A stretch of DNA of 5,391 bases. It comes from an uncultured Clostridia bacterium (GTDB lineage: Bacteria; Bacillota; Clostridia; Oscillospirales; Acutalibacteraceae). The notes under the pieces were generated by a model that had not been told where the DNA came from, made no database searches, and saw nothing but the letters and a program-made list of their open reading frames with translations. The stretch is taken from NCBI GenBank assembly GCA_947628595.1, contig CANRAN010000097.1:1-5391 (forward strand), read 5' to 3'. The stretch's first letter is position 1; each line of letters starts with the position of its first letter. Below are positions 1-4,872 of this stretch, one piece after another. The position numbers and the translations under genes are program-made.

Positions 1-563
1 TGCTTACAGGTCTTTATAATCGTCAGGGATTTACAAAGAGGCTTGATGATCACAGAAATATGGTTGTCAACGGCAAGAAGGAGGATACTGAGGCAACGGT
101 TATATATCTGGATCTTGATAATTTTAAATATTATAACGATACTTTCGGACATGATATCGGAGATGAAGTGCTTATAGCTTTTTCAAGATTATTTGAAAGG
201 GTTGTCGGTACGAAGGGATATATTGTTCGTTACGGCGGTGATGAATTTGTTATTGTACTTCCCGGTTATGATGTACTAACAGGTGAGCAGATAGCGAAGG
301 ATATATATAAGGAGATTGAAGACAGCGATCATTTCGCTTGGATTACAAAAGATGTCGCTGATACGGATACCGGAATAGAGGAAAAGAATAAGGTATCCTG
401 CTCTATGGGTATAGCCGGCATGGATATTTATGATGCGTCTCACATGAATGACGCACTCAAGCGTGCGGATACTATGCTTTATGCTATAAAGAAGAACGGA
501 AAATCAAATTATATGGTTTGGACGGAGGAGCATGAAAAAAATCCTATTCTTCTTGAAGAATAA
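1..563 (+). CDS. GGDEF-domain diguanylate cyclase, C-terminal part (5' end outside window)
   Basis: The reading frame is open from base 3 and begins LTGLYNR, the conserved opening of a GGDEF domain, so the ATG at base 60 lies inside the domain and is not the gene start. GGDEF enzymes condense two GTP into the second messenger cyclic di-GMP. Visible motifs are DLDNFK with the following ND (metal and guanine contacts, about bases 111-140), the TFGHDIGDEVL helix (about 141-173), an intact GGDEF signature (234-248), SMGIA near 400-420 and the closing ADTMLYAIKKNGKSNY helix. The active site looks complete. The inhibitory RxxD site expected just before GGDEF is replaced by GTKG (207-218), so classical product inhibition is unlikely. 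The sensor or membrane part lies upstream and is unseen. The domain ends about 15 residues before the stop, so nothing follows it. The family call is firm; activity is inferred. Confidence 0.93.
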   Translation, partial: LTGLYNRQGFTKRLDDHRNMVVNGKKEDTEATVIYLDLDNFKYYNDTFGHDIGDEVLIAFSRLFERVVGTKGYIVRYGGDEFVIVLPGYDVLTGEQIAKDIYKEIEDSDHFAWITKDVADTDTGIEEKNKVSCSMGIAGMDIYDASHMNDALKRADTMLYAIKKNGKSNYMVWTEEHEKNPILLEE

Positions 564-580
564 TATTTAACCCTATATAG

Positions 581-627
581 AGGGAGCTGTCATACAGGCT
601 TAATTTTTGCCTGTATGGCGGCTCCCT
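581..627 (+). terminator. Long stem-loop after the GGDEF gene, possible terminator
   Basis: Arms GGGAGCTGTCATACAGGC (582-599) and GCCTGTATGGCGGCTCCC (609-626) pair along all 18 positions with two G-U wobbles, and A581-T627 extends the stem. The 9-base loop is TTAATTTTT. The stem begins 18 bases after the GGDEF stop. There is no T-tract after either arm on either strand, so it is not a textbook intrinsic terminator. It could act as a 3'-end stabilising hairpin or be a copy of a dispersed repeat. Confidence 0.5.
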
Positions 628-651
628 TAAAAATAAGTTATACAAAATTGC

Positions 652-692
652 GGGATCGTATCATCATGCTGATAGCACGATAATGCGATCCC
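652..692 (-). terminator. Stem-loop after the aldolase gene, probable terminator
   Basis: GGGATCGTAT (652-661) pairs with ATGCGATCCC (683-692) with one G-U wobble. The stem continues inward past single mismatches through 663-665/679-681 and TGCT/AGCA (667-670/674-677) to a 3-base loop. Read on the - strand it lies about 43 bases beyond the aldolase stop and is followed by CAATTTTGTATAACTTATTTTT, which is T-rich. Read on the + strand a T6 run (703-708) lies about 10 bases beyond the stem. It could stop transcription of the convergent GGDEF and aldolase genes from both sides. Confidence 0.55.
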
Positions 693-735
693 ACGGAATC
701 TGTTTTTTGAACTTTTACAAACTGAAAGGTCGAAA

Positions 736-1602
736 TTATGCTTTATTTACTGAACCGAAAAGCTCCATTTTTTCCTTAACAGTTGCTTTTATTGCTTCAA
801 ATCCGGGAGCGAGAAGCTTTCTCGGGTCAAAGCCTTTGCCCTGAAGATCCTTGCCTTCTTCTATGTATTTTCTTGTTGCTGCCTGGAAAGCAAGCTGACA
901 CTCTGTGTTTACATTGATCTTTGAAACACCGAGGGAAATAGCCTTTTTTATCATGTCGGCCGGAATGCCTGTACCACCGTGGAGAACAAGCGGCATAGCT
1001 CCTGTGAGCTTCTGAACGGCGTCAAGGGTTTCAAAGCTGAGTCCCTCCCAGTTTTCAGGGTATTTGCCGTGAATGTTGCCTATACCTGCCGCAAGCATTG
1101 TTACACCGAGGTCGGCAATCTGCTTGCACTCCTGTGGGTCTGCACATTCGCCCTTGCCTATAACACCGTCTTCCTCTCCGCCGATCGCACCAACCTCAGC
1201 CTCGATAGAAAGACCTTTTTCCTTACAAATGGCAACAAGCTCCTTTGTTTTTGCAATGTTTTCCTCAATCGGATAGTGAGAGCCGTCAAACATTATTGAA
1301 GAGAAACCTGCTTCGATACATTTCTTAGCACCCTCATATGAGCCGTGGTCAAGGTGAAGTGCAACGGGGACAGTAATATTAAGCTCCTCAATCATACCGT
1401 TTACCATTCCGACTACAGTCTTGTAGCCTGCCATATACTTTCCTGCACCCTCCGATACACCGAGAATAACAGGTGAATTAAGCTCCTGAGCTGTCATAAG
1501 GATAGCCTTTGTCCACTCAAGATTGTTGATGTTGAACTGACCTACTGCATAGTGGCCTGCCTTTGCCTTTGTAAGCATTTCTGCTGCATTTACCAATGGC
1601 AT
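736..1602 (-). CDS. fba: Class II fructose-1,6-bisphosphate aldolase
   Basis: This cytoplasmic zinc enzyme of glycolysis and gluconeogenesis splits fructose-1,6-bisphosphate into dihydroxyacetone phosphate and glyceraldehyde-3-phosphate. The protein is 288 residues, close to the roughly 285 of the Bacillus FbaA type, and opens MPLVNAAEMLTKAKAGHYAV followed by GQFNINN, as that family does. Visible active-site features are HLDHG (83-87, with catalytic Asp85 and zinc ligand His86), FDGSH (105-109), EAEVGAIGGEEDG (134-146), NIHG with zinc ligand His178, LHGGTG with His208 and its phosphate loop (207-212), and INVNTE (229-234). The frame stays open 24 codons further upstream, but that extension is hydrophobic, unlike the family, and lacks a ribosome site; the chosen ATG has GGAG 10 bases ahead. 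Tagatose-bisphosphate aldolases (GatY/KbaY) share this fold, so substrate rests on overall resemblance. It is a single gene, convergent with the GGDEF gene and divergent from ilvA. Confidence 0.93.
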   Translation of the reverse strand: MPLVNAAEMLTKAKAGHYAVGQFNINNLEWTKAILMTAQELNSPVILGVSEGAGKYMAGYKTVVGMVNGMIEELNITVPVALHLDHGSYEGAKKCIEAGFSSIMFDGSHYPIEENIAKTKELVAICKEKGLSIEAEVGAIGGEEDGVIGKGECADPQECKQIADLGVTMLAAGIGNIHGKYPENWEGLSFETLDAVQKLTGAMPLVLHGGTGIPADMIKKAISLGVSKINVNTECQLAFQAATRKYIEEGKDLQGKGFDPRKLLAPGFEAIKATVKEKMELFGSVNKA

Positions 1603-1612
1603 TAAAATCACG

Positions 1613-1616
1613 CTCC
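1613..1616 (-). promoter_or_regulatory. Ribosome binding site of fba, decides the start
   Basis: GGAG on the - strand lies 10 bases before the ATG at 1602-1600. It supports the 288-residue start over the ATG at 1674, which would add 24 atypical residues. Confidence 0.75.
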
Positions 1617-1634
1617 ATATATAATTTAATTCAA

Positions 1635-1668
1635 GGTATAAATACCAAAGGGGATATGATATCACCCC
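1635..1668 (-). promoter_or_regulatory. Two adjacent palindromes in the fba leader
   Basis: Two symmetric elements lie between the proposed fba -10 and its ribosome site. The first is GGTATAAATACC (1635-1646), with 5-base arms around AA. The second is GGGGATATGATATCACCCC (1650-1668), with GGGG/CCCC ends and a central TGATATCA palindrome on either strand. They could be repressor operators or small leader hairpins. I do not recognise either as the site of a known regulator. Confidence 0.35.
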
Positions 1669-1693
1669 TGCCAAAACATACCTGTCAGTCTAT

Positions 1694-1722
1694 ATTATAC
1701 AGCAATCAAAGGAAAATATAAA
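1694..1722 (-). promoter_or_regulatory. Probable sigma-70-type promoter of fba
   Basis: On the - strand a perfect TATAAT (1699-1694) is preceded at 17 bases by TTTATA (1722-1717, 4 of 6 to consensus). Upstream of the -35 lie three A-runs on the same strand (1728-1735, 1737-1741, 1745-1752), which resemble an UP element. The expected start of transcription is near 1687, giving a leader of about 85 bases. Confidence 0.6.
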
Positions 1723-1770
1723 GAGCATTTTTTTTATTTTTGAATTTTTTTTCCTTTTCTGTATTCTATT

Positions 1771-1779
1771 TGATATAAT
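1771..1779 (+). promoter_or_regulatory. Possible distal promoter of ilvA (extended -10)
   Basis: TGATATAAT is an exact TGn-TATAAT extended -10. There is no good -35 at 16-18 bases, which extended -10 promoters can tolerate. If used, it would make a leader of about 165 bases that contains the inverted repeats at 1795-1858. Confidence 0.4.
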
Positions 1780-1794
1780 TTACCAAAACTTTCT

Positions 1795-1815
1795 TACAAA
1801 ATTATATATTTTGTA
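1795..1815. repeat. AT-rich inverted repeat, operator candidate
   Basis: TACAAAAT (1795-1802) and ATTTTGTA (1808-1815) are perfect reverse complements around a 5-base centre, TATAT. The right arm abuts and partly overlaps a TATAAT (1814-1819), so a bound dimer would block that promoter. The element is AT-only apart from one C and one G, so chance symmetry is possible. Confidence 0.4.
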
Positions 1816-1858
1816 TAATTAAGCGAAGGCGATATGGTAATCAATGCTTTAATTATAC
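1813..1858 (+). repeat. 10-base inverted repeat with 26-base loop upstream of ilvA
   Basis: GTATAATTAA (1813-1822) and TTAATTATAC (1849-1858) are perfect reverse complements. GC at 1823-1824 and 1846-1847 can add two pairs past a bulged T. The loop (1825-1845) is noticeably less AT-rich than its surroundings. It could be a leader stem-loop if transcription starts at the distal promoter, or a pair of protein half-sites. Confidence 0.4.
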
Positions 1859-1885
1859 GTATAAATAAATTAGTTGGCGAAAATC

Positions 1886-1914
1886 TTGACTTTTCCTCAA
1901 AAAAGGGGTATTTT
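1886..1914 (+). promoter_or_regulatory. Proximal promoter of ilvA
   Basis: TTGACT (1886-1891, 5 of 6 to the -35 consensus) is followed at exactly 17 bases by TATTTT (1909-1914, 4 of 6 to the -10 consensus). Transcription would start near 1921, about 30 bases before the ATG, inside the TATAG repeat. Confidence 0.6.
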
Positions 1915-1916
1915 TA

Positions 1917-1935
1917 TATAGTATAGTATAGTATA
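1917..1935 (+). repeat. TATAG pentanucleotide tandem repeat before ilvA
   Basis: Three full TATAG units and a partial TATA lie between the proximal -10 and the SD of ilvA. A unit gained or lost by slippage would change the 5' leader length or the spacing of nearby TATA-like hexamers. With only three units the mutability is probably modest. Confidence 0.7.
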
Positions 1936-1938
1936 AAA

Positions 1939-1942
1939 GGGG
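1939..1942 (+). promoter_or_regulatory. Ribosome binding site of ilvA, decides the start
   Basis: GGGG within AAAAGGGG lies 9 bases before the ATG at 1952 but only 3 bases before the in-frame TTG at 1946. The ATG is therefore the better start. Confidence 0.7.
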
Positions 1943-1951
1943 ATATTGCAG

Positions 1952-3148
1952 ATGCTGACGTTAGACAAAATATATCATGCTTCATATGTGCTTAAGGATG
2001 TTATTCGTCCCACAGATATGATAAGGGCAAGTAATCTTTCGGATGAATGCGAGATTTATCTTAAAACAGAAAACTTACAGGTGACGGGTGCATTCAAAGC
2101 AAGGGGGGCATACTATAAAATTTCTCAGCTCACTGAGGAAGAAAAGAAAAAGGGAGTTATTGCTTGTTCTGCAGGTAACCATGCCCAGGGTGTTGCCCTT
2201 GCTGCGGCACGTCATAACATAAAGGCTCTTATATGCATACCAAATTCCGCACCTATATCCAAGGTTGAGGCAACAAAAAGCTATGGTGCAGATGTATGTC
2301 TTGTTGAGGGTACATATGATGATGCACATGATAAATCGGTTGAGCTTCAAAAGGAAACAGGAGCAACCTTTATTCATCCCTTTGATGACGAAATGGTTAT
2401 TGCGGGTCAGGGTACGATAGGTCTTGAAATTCTTGATCAGCTTCCGGATGTTGATGCGGTAATAGTACCCATAGGTGGGGGCGGTCTTATAAGCGGTGTC
2501 GCCTATGCTGTAAAGTCACTTAATCCTAATGTAAAGGTTTACGGTGTTCAGTCCGCCGGTGCTCCGTCAATGTATCTTTCACTCGCTCACGACAGTATAG
2601 AAACACTTGATACTGTCAATACTTTTGCTGATGGTATTGCGGTAAAGACCCCCGGGGAGCTTACCTTTGACCTTTGCAAAAAATATGTGGACGAGATAAT
2701 CACCGTTACCGATGATGAGGTTGCTACTGCAATACTGACGCTTATCGAAAAGCAGAAGCTTATTTCCGAGGGAGCCGGCGCTGTATCCGTTGCTGCCGCA
2801 CTGTTCAGTAAGCTTCCGATAAAGGGCAAGAAAGTATGTTGTCTTGTATCGGGAGGAAATATTGATGTTACAATACTTTCAAGAGTAATAGACAGAGGTC
2901 TGCAAAAGACAGGCAGGCTTGCTGAATTTACTATTGCACTTACGGATAAGCCGGGTGAGCTGCAAACTGTTTCAAAGATAATATCAAAGCTTGGAGCAAA
3001 TGTTGTTGCGGTAAGCCATGACAGGGCTGACCTTAATACAGATATAAATTCCTGTTATCTTCGTCTTTCGCTTGAAACAAGAAATCATGAACATATACAA
3101 AAAATAAAGGAAGAACTTGCAAAGAAGGGATATCGCATAGTCCAGTAA
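1952..3148 (+). CDS. ilvA: Threonine dehydratase (threonine ammonia-lyase), medium form with one ACT domain
   Basis: This cytoplasmic PLP enzyme deaminates L-threonine to 2-oxobutanoate and ammonia through a 2-aminocrotonate intermediate, feeding isoleucine synthesis or threonine catabolism; such enzymes often also act on serine. The protein is 398 residues, matching the medium form of about 400. In order are TGAFKARGA (45-53, PLP lysine Lys49; many relatives have Ser where this has Ala47), SAGNHAQG (73-80), the glycine loop GGGG (175-178) that holds the PLP phosphate, SEGAGA (272-277) and SGGNID (300-305). An ACT domain starts about residue 325 (EFTIALTDKPGEL) and runs to the end, so allosteric control by an amino acid is likely, though the ligand is unknown. 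It heads a same-strand run with a TGase-like gene, ridA and a Nudix gene. Biosynthetic and catabolic roles cannot be separated by sequence alone; a tdcB-type name is possible. Confidence 0.92.
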   Translation: MLTLDKIYHASYVLKDVIRPTDMIRASNLSDECEIYLKTENLQVTGAFKARGAYYKISQLTEEEKKKGVIACSAGNHAQGVALAAARHNIKALICIPNSAPISKVEATKSYGADVCLVEGTYDDAHDKSVELQKETGATFIHPFDDEMVIAGQGTIGLEILDQLPDVDAVIVPIGGGGLISGVAYAVKSLNPNVKVYGVQSAGAPSMYLSLAHDSIETLDTVNTFADGIAVKTPGELTFDLCKKYVDEIITVTDDEVATAILTLIEKQKLISEGAGAVSVAAALFSKLPIKGKKVCCLVSGGNIDVTILSRVIDRGLQKTGRLAEFTIALTDKPGELQTVSKIISKLGANVVAVSHDRADLNTDINSCYLRLSLETRNHEHIQKIKEELAKKGYRIVQ

Positions 3149-3160
3149 CACAGACCTGTG
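3149..3160 (+). other. Small hairpin after ilvA
   Basis: CACAG (3149-3153) and CTGTG (3156-3160) form a short stem directly after the stop codon, followed by CGTTTTCGG. The stem and T-run are too weak for a confident terminator, so partial read-through into the next gene is expected. Confidence 0.3.
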
Positions 3161-3196
3161 CGTTTTCGGTTTAATAAAAAAATGTGTCACTTGTGC

Positions 3197-3201
3197 GGAG
3201 G
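3197..3201 (+). promoter_or_regulatory. Strong ribosome binding site of the transglutaminase-like gene
   Basis: A full GGAGG lies 7 bases before the ATG at 3209. The ATG at 3205 is in another frame and too close to be used. Confidence 0.85.
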
Positions 3202-3208
3202 TGGATGA

Positions 3209-4312
3209 ATGGGAAAGGTTAAGAGGGGCATAGGTATTTTCTTGTGGCTTGGTTCTCTGGTTTCCGTTTGTGCAATGGTAGCATGGTGCTGTATGAATAC
3301 GGATTTTTTTAAAAGTGAGGAAGAAACCGGTGAGGAAAGTGTTCCTGACGGTATTCCCACCATAGAATGGGATAATTCCTTTCCGGAAAAATCTTATGAG
3401 GAATTATCTCGCTTCCTTAGCAATATGGAGTCTGAGATTGCAGTGTTGAATTGTGAAGTGAATCCCGAATGGGAGGATATATGCATGGAAAACTTCTGGG
3501 TCGACAGCTTTAGTATTACAGGAGTGAGGGGAGGAAATGTAAAGACACTGAGTTTCAAATTTAAAGCTGATGCCGATGATAATAAAGCAATGCAGGTGCA
3601 GATTGATAAGGAGGTAAATGAGATAATCTCACTTGTTCCTGAAGGTGCGGATAACTACGAAAAAATACTCATAGTTCATGACGAGCTTGTAAAGAGAATA
3701 CAATATGATGAAAGCACAAAGCTCGATCATAGCCATGACATATACGGGGCACTTGTCGATCATAAGGCTGTGTGTCAGGGTTATACCTATGCTATGATGT
3801 ATATAGCAAAAAGAATAGGACTTCAATGTGAGGAACTGTCATCGGAAACTCATATATGGAATAAAATTCCCGATTTTGACAGCGGAGAATGCTACATTGA
3901 TGTGACGTGGGATGATATTGATAGGGAGGATGCAGAGGGTAATCCATATGTGATACACGATAATTTCGGACTTTCAAAGGAGGAAATGGAAAAGCTTTCC
4001 GAGCATAGGCTGCTTGCAAATGAAAAGGATGTTGCCGAAAAGGATTCTGTGGGTGATAATTTCTTCAGAAAGAATGGCTGGTATGTTCCGAATGGCGATA
4101 CAGCAGTATTGGAGCTTGCGGTGAAGGAGCAGCTTGAAAGCGGCAATAATGTTATAGAACTCCGCTTTGAGTGTGGAAATGATTACAGCAGTGCAAGTGA
4201 TACAGTGAATGAAATGCTCAGGAGGATGGGATATACAGATGCATATATTTCGTGGCAGAATGATGATTTGCTGATATATACGGTGGGACTGAATCCGCCG
4301 ATTGAAGATTGA
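3209..4312 (+). CDS. Membrane-anchored transglutaminase-like cysteine protein
   Basis: The 367-residue protein starts with a short basic stretch (MGKVKR) and one hydrophobic segment at about residues 7-28, then an acidic region, so it is probably anchored with its bulk outside the cell. No canonical lipobox precedes Cys21, Cys27 or Cys28. The middle (about 55-165) ends in NYEKILIVHDELVKRIQYDE (150-168 region), typical just ahead of a transglutaminase core. The core shows the Cys-His-Asp triad: Cys189 in KAVCQGYTYAM, His215 in ETHIWNKI and Asp231 in YIDVTWDD. The NFGLSKEEMEKLSEHR stretch (252-267) is also common in Firmicute homologues. Residues 297-367 form a small C-terminal region I cannot assign. 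Such proteins may be proteases, amidases or crosslinkers; the substrate is unknown. It sits 60 bases after ilvA and 47 before ridA, an unexpected place for a surface protein. Confidence 0.85.
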   Translation: MGKVKRGIGIFLWLGSLVSVCAMVAWCCMNTDFFKSEEETGEESVPDGIPTIEWDNSFPEKSYEELSRFLSNMESEIAVLNCEVNPEWEDICMENFWVDSFSITGVRGGNVKTLSFKFKADADDNKAMQVQIDKEVNEIISLVPEGADNYEKILIVHDELVKRIQYDESTKLDHSHDIYGALVDHKAVCQGYTYAMMYIAKRIGLQCEELSSETHIWNKIPDFDSGECYIDVTWDDIDREDAEGNPYVIHDNFGLSKEEMEKLSEHRLLANEKDVAEKDSVGDNFFRKNGWYVPNGDTAVLELAVKEQLESGNNVIELRFECGNDYSSASDTVNEMLRRMGYTDAYISWQNDDLLIYTVGLNPPIED

Positions 4313-4318
4313 ACACAG

Positions 4319-4331
4319 CCGACCTTGTCGG
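4319..4331 (+). other. Small hairpin between the TGase-like gene and ridA
   Basis: CCGAC (4319-4323) and GTCGG (4327-4331) pair around a CTT loop. No T-run follows, so this is not a terminator. It may be chance or may modestly affect mRNA stability between the two genes. Confidence 0.35.
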
Positions 4332-4345
4332 ATGTACATAAAGAA

Positions 4346-4349
4346 AGGA
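4346..4349 (+). promoter_or_regulatory. Ribosome binding site of ridA, decides the start
   Basis: AGGA within AAGAAAGGAA lies 10 bases before the ATG at 4360 but only 1 base before the in-frame ATG at 4351. The downstream ATG also gives the family-typical MSEKIYT start. Confidence 0.7.
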
Positions 4350-4359
4350 AATGATTTTT

Positions 4360-4734
4360 ATGTCAGAAAAAATTTATACTAAGAATGCACCGGATGCGAT
4401 AGGACCGTATTCACAGGCTGTCAAGGTAAACGGTATGGTTTATACTTCGGGACAGATAGCAATTAATCCGGCGACGGGAAATGTTGAGGAAACAACAATA
4501 GAGGGTCAGACAGAGCAGGTTATGAAAAATCTCAGGGCTGTACTTGAGGCTGCCGGGTCGTCACTCGAAAAGGCAGTAAAGACTGTGTGTTTCCTTGCCG
4601 ATATGGATGATTTTGCAAAATTCAATGAAATATACGGAAATTATTTTACAGGAAAGCCGGCACGTTCATGTGTTGCTGTTAAAACCCTTCCAAAGAATGT
4701 GCTTTGTGAGGTTGAAGTTATCGCCGAATGTTAA
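4360..4734 (+). CDS. ridA: RidA, reactive enamine/imine deaminase (YjgF/YER057c/UK114 family)
   Basis: RidA is a small trimeric cytoplasmic enzyme that hydrolyses the imine forms of 2-aminoacrylate and 2-aminocrotonate to 2-oxoacids and ammonia, protecting PLP enzymes. The 124 residues span the whole family length. Diagnostic stretches are APDAIGPYSQAV (10-21), YTSGQIAINPATG (28-40), the helix ending NLRAVLEAAGSSLE (57-70) and PARSCVAVKTLPKNVLCEVE (100-119). These include Arg102, equivalent to the substrate-carboxylate arginine of known RidA proteins, and the late Glu118, so the active site looks intact. It lies on the same strand as threonine dehydratase, whose leaky intermediates it quenches; E. 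coli tdcB and tdcF are a comparable pairing. The transglutaminase-like gene intervenes. It probably shares the ilvA transcript. Confidence 0.95.
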   Translation: MSEKIYTKNAPDAIGPYSQAVKVNGMVYTSGQIAINPATGNVEETTIEGQTEQVMKNLRAVLEAAGSSLEKAVKTVCFLADMDDFAKFNEIYGNYFTGKPARSCVAVKTLPKNVLCEVEVIAEC

Positions 4735-4752
4735 TTGGGCAGCGTATATTGA

Positions 4753-4780
4753 ACAGGCGGATATGTATAATGCCGCCTGT
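4753..4780 (+). terminator. Hairpin after ridA, weak terminator candidate
   Basis: ACAGGCGG (4753-4760) and CCGCCTGT (4773-4780) form a perfect, GC-rich 8-base stem with a 12-base loop, 18 bases after the ridA stop. It is followed by GACAATATTT, which lacks a proper T-run. It may attenuate read-through into the Nudix gene. Confidence 0.35.
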
Positions 4781-4837
4781 GACAATATTTGCTGTATGCG
4801 GCTGCATTACTCATAAAGAAAATCAAATATCGACTGT

Positions 4838-4851
4838 GGCAGTATGCTGCC
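4838..4851 (+). other. Small hairpin upstream of the Nudix gene
   Basis: GGCAG (4838-4842) and CTGCC (4847-4851) pair around a TATG loop, 12 bases before the SD of the Nudix gene. No clear promoter is visible in this 138-base gap. The hairpin is too small to assign a function. Confidence 0.3.
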
Positions 4852-4863
4852 CGATTTATGCTT

Positions 4864-4867
4864 GGAG
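4864..4867 (+). promoter_or_regulatory. Ribosome binding site of the Nudix gene, decides the start
   Basis: GGAG lies 5 bases before the ATG at 4873. The in-frame ATG at 4858 and TTG at 4789 have no comparable site, and starting at 4873 puts the zinc-ribbon cysteines at the N-terminus. Confidence 0.65.
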
Positions 4868-4872
4868 AAAAA

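Larger units (their letters stand above)
1603..1951. other. Divergent control region between fba and ilvA, no gene
   Basis: This 349-base gap holds no supportable coding sequence. It is very AT-rich and carries the fba leader and promoter, T-runs at 1728-1760, -10-like TATAAT elements on the + strand at 1774-1779 and 1814-1819, an 8-base-arm inverted repeat (1795-1815), a 10-base-arm inverted repeat (1813-1858), a perfect 12-base palindrome TTATACGTATAA (1853-1864), the proximal ilvA promoter and a TATAG repeat. I looked for T-box and attenuator signatures and saw none. Confidence 0.7.

Noticed and set aside
979..1299. Open frames on the + strand inside the aldolase gene
   Set aside because: They are antisense to a clearly conserved gene and their translations show no recognisable domain.
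1603..1674. 24-residue N-terminal extension of the aldolase from the ATG at 1674
   Set aside because: The extension is hydrophobic and atypical, has no ribosome site, covers the leader palindromes, and the MPLVNAAEML start at 1602 matches the family with a GGAG at proper distance.
1675..1945. T-box riboswitch or leader-peptide attenuator upstream of ilvA
   Set aside because: No AGGGTGGNACC-type T-box sequence and no T-tracted terminator hairpin is present before the gene.
3257..3295. Lipoprotein signal on the transglutaminase-like protein
   Set aside because: The residues before Cys21, Cys27 and Cys28 do not fit the lipobox (Val or Trp/Cys at -1 rather than Gly, Ala or Ser), so a plain membrane anchor is preferred.
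3974..4339. Antisense open frames across the transglutaminase-like and other + strand genes
   Set aside because: They have no domain signature and are explained by the coding constraint of the sense gene.
4766..4771. TATAAT as a promoter for the Nudix gene
   Set aside because: No acceptable -35 lies at 16-18 bases upstream and the hexamer falls in the loop of the hairpin at 4753-4780. A promoter here is not excluded but is unsupported.
4789..4872. Longer Nudix protein starting at TTG 4789 or ATG 4858
   Set aside because: Neither has a good ribosome site, and both place extra unconserved residues before the zinc ribbon.
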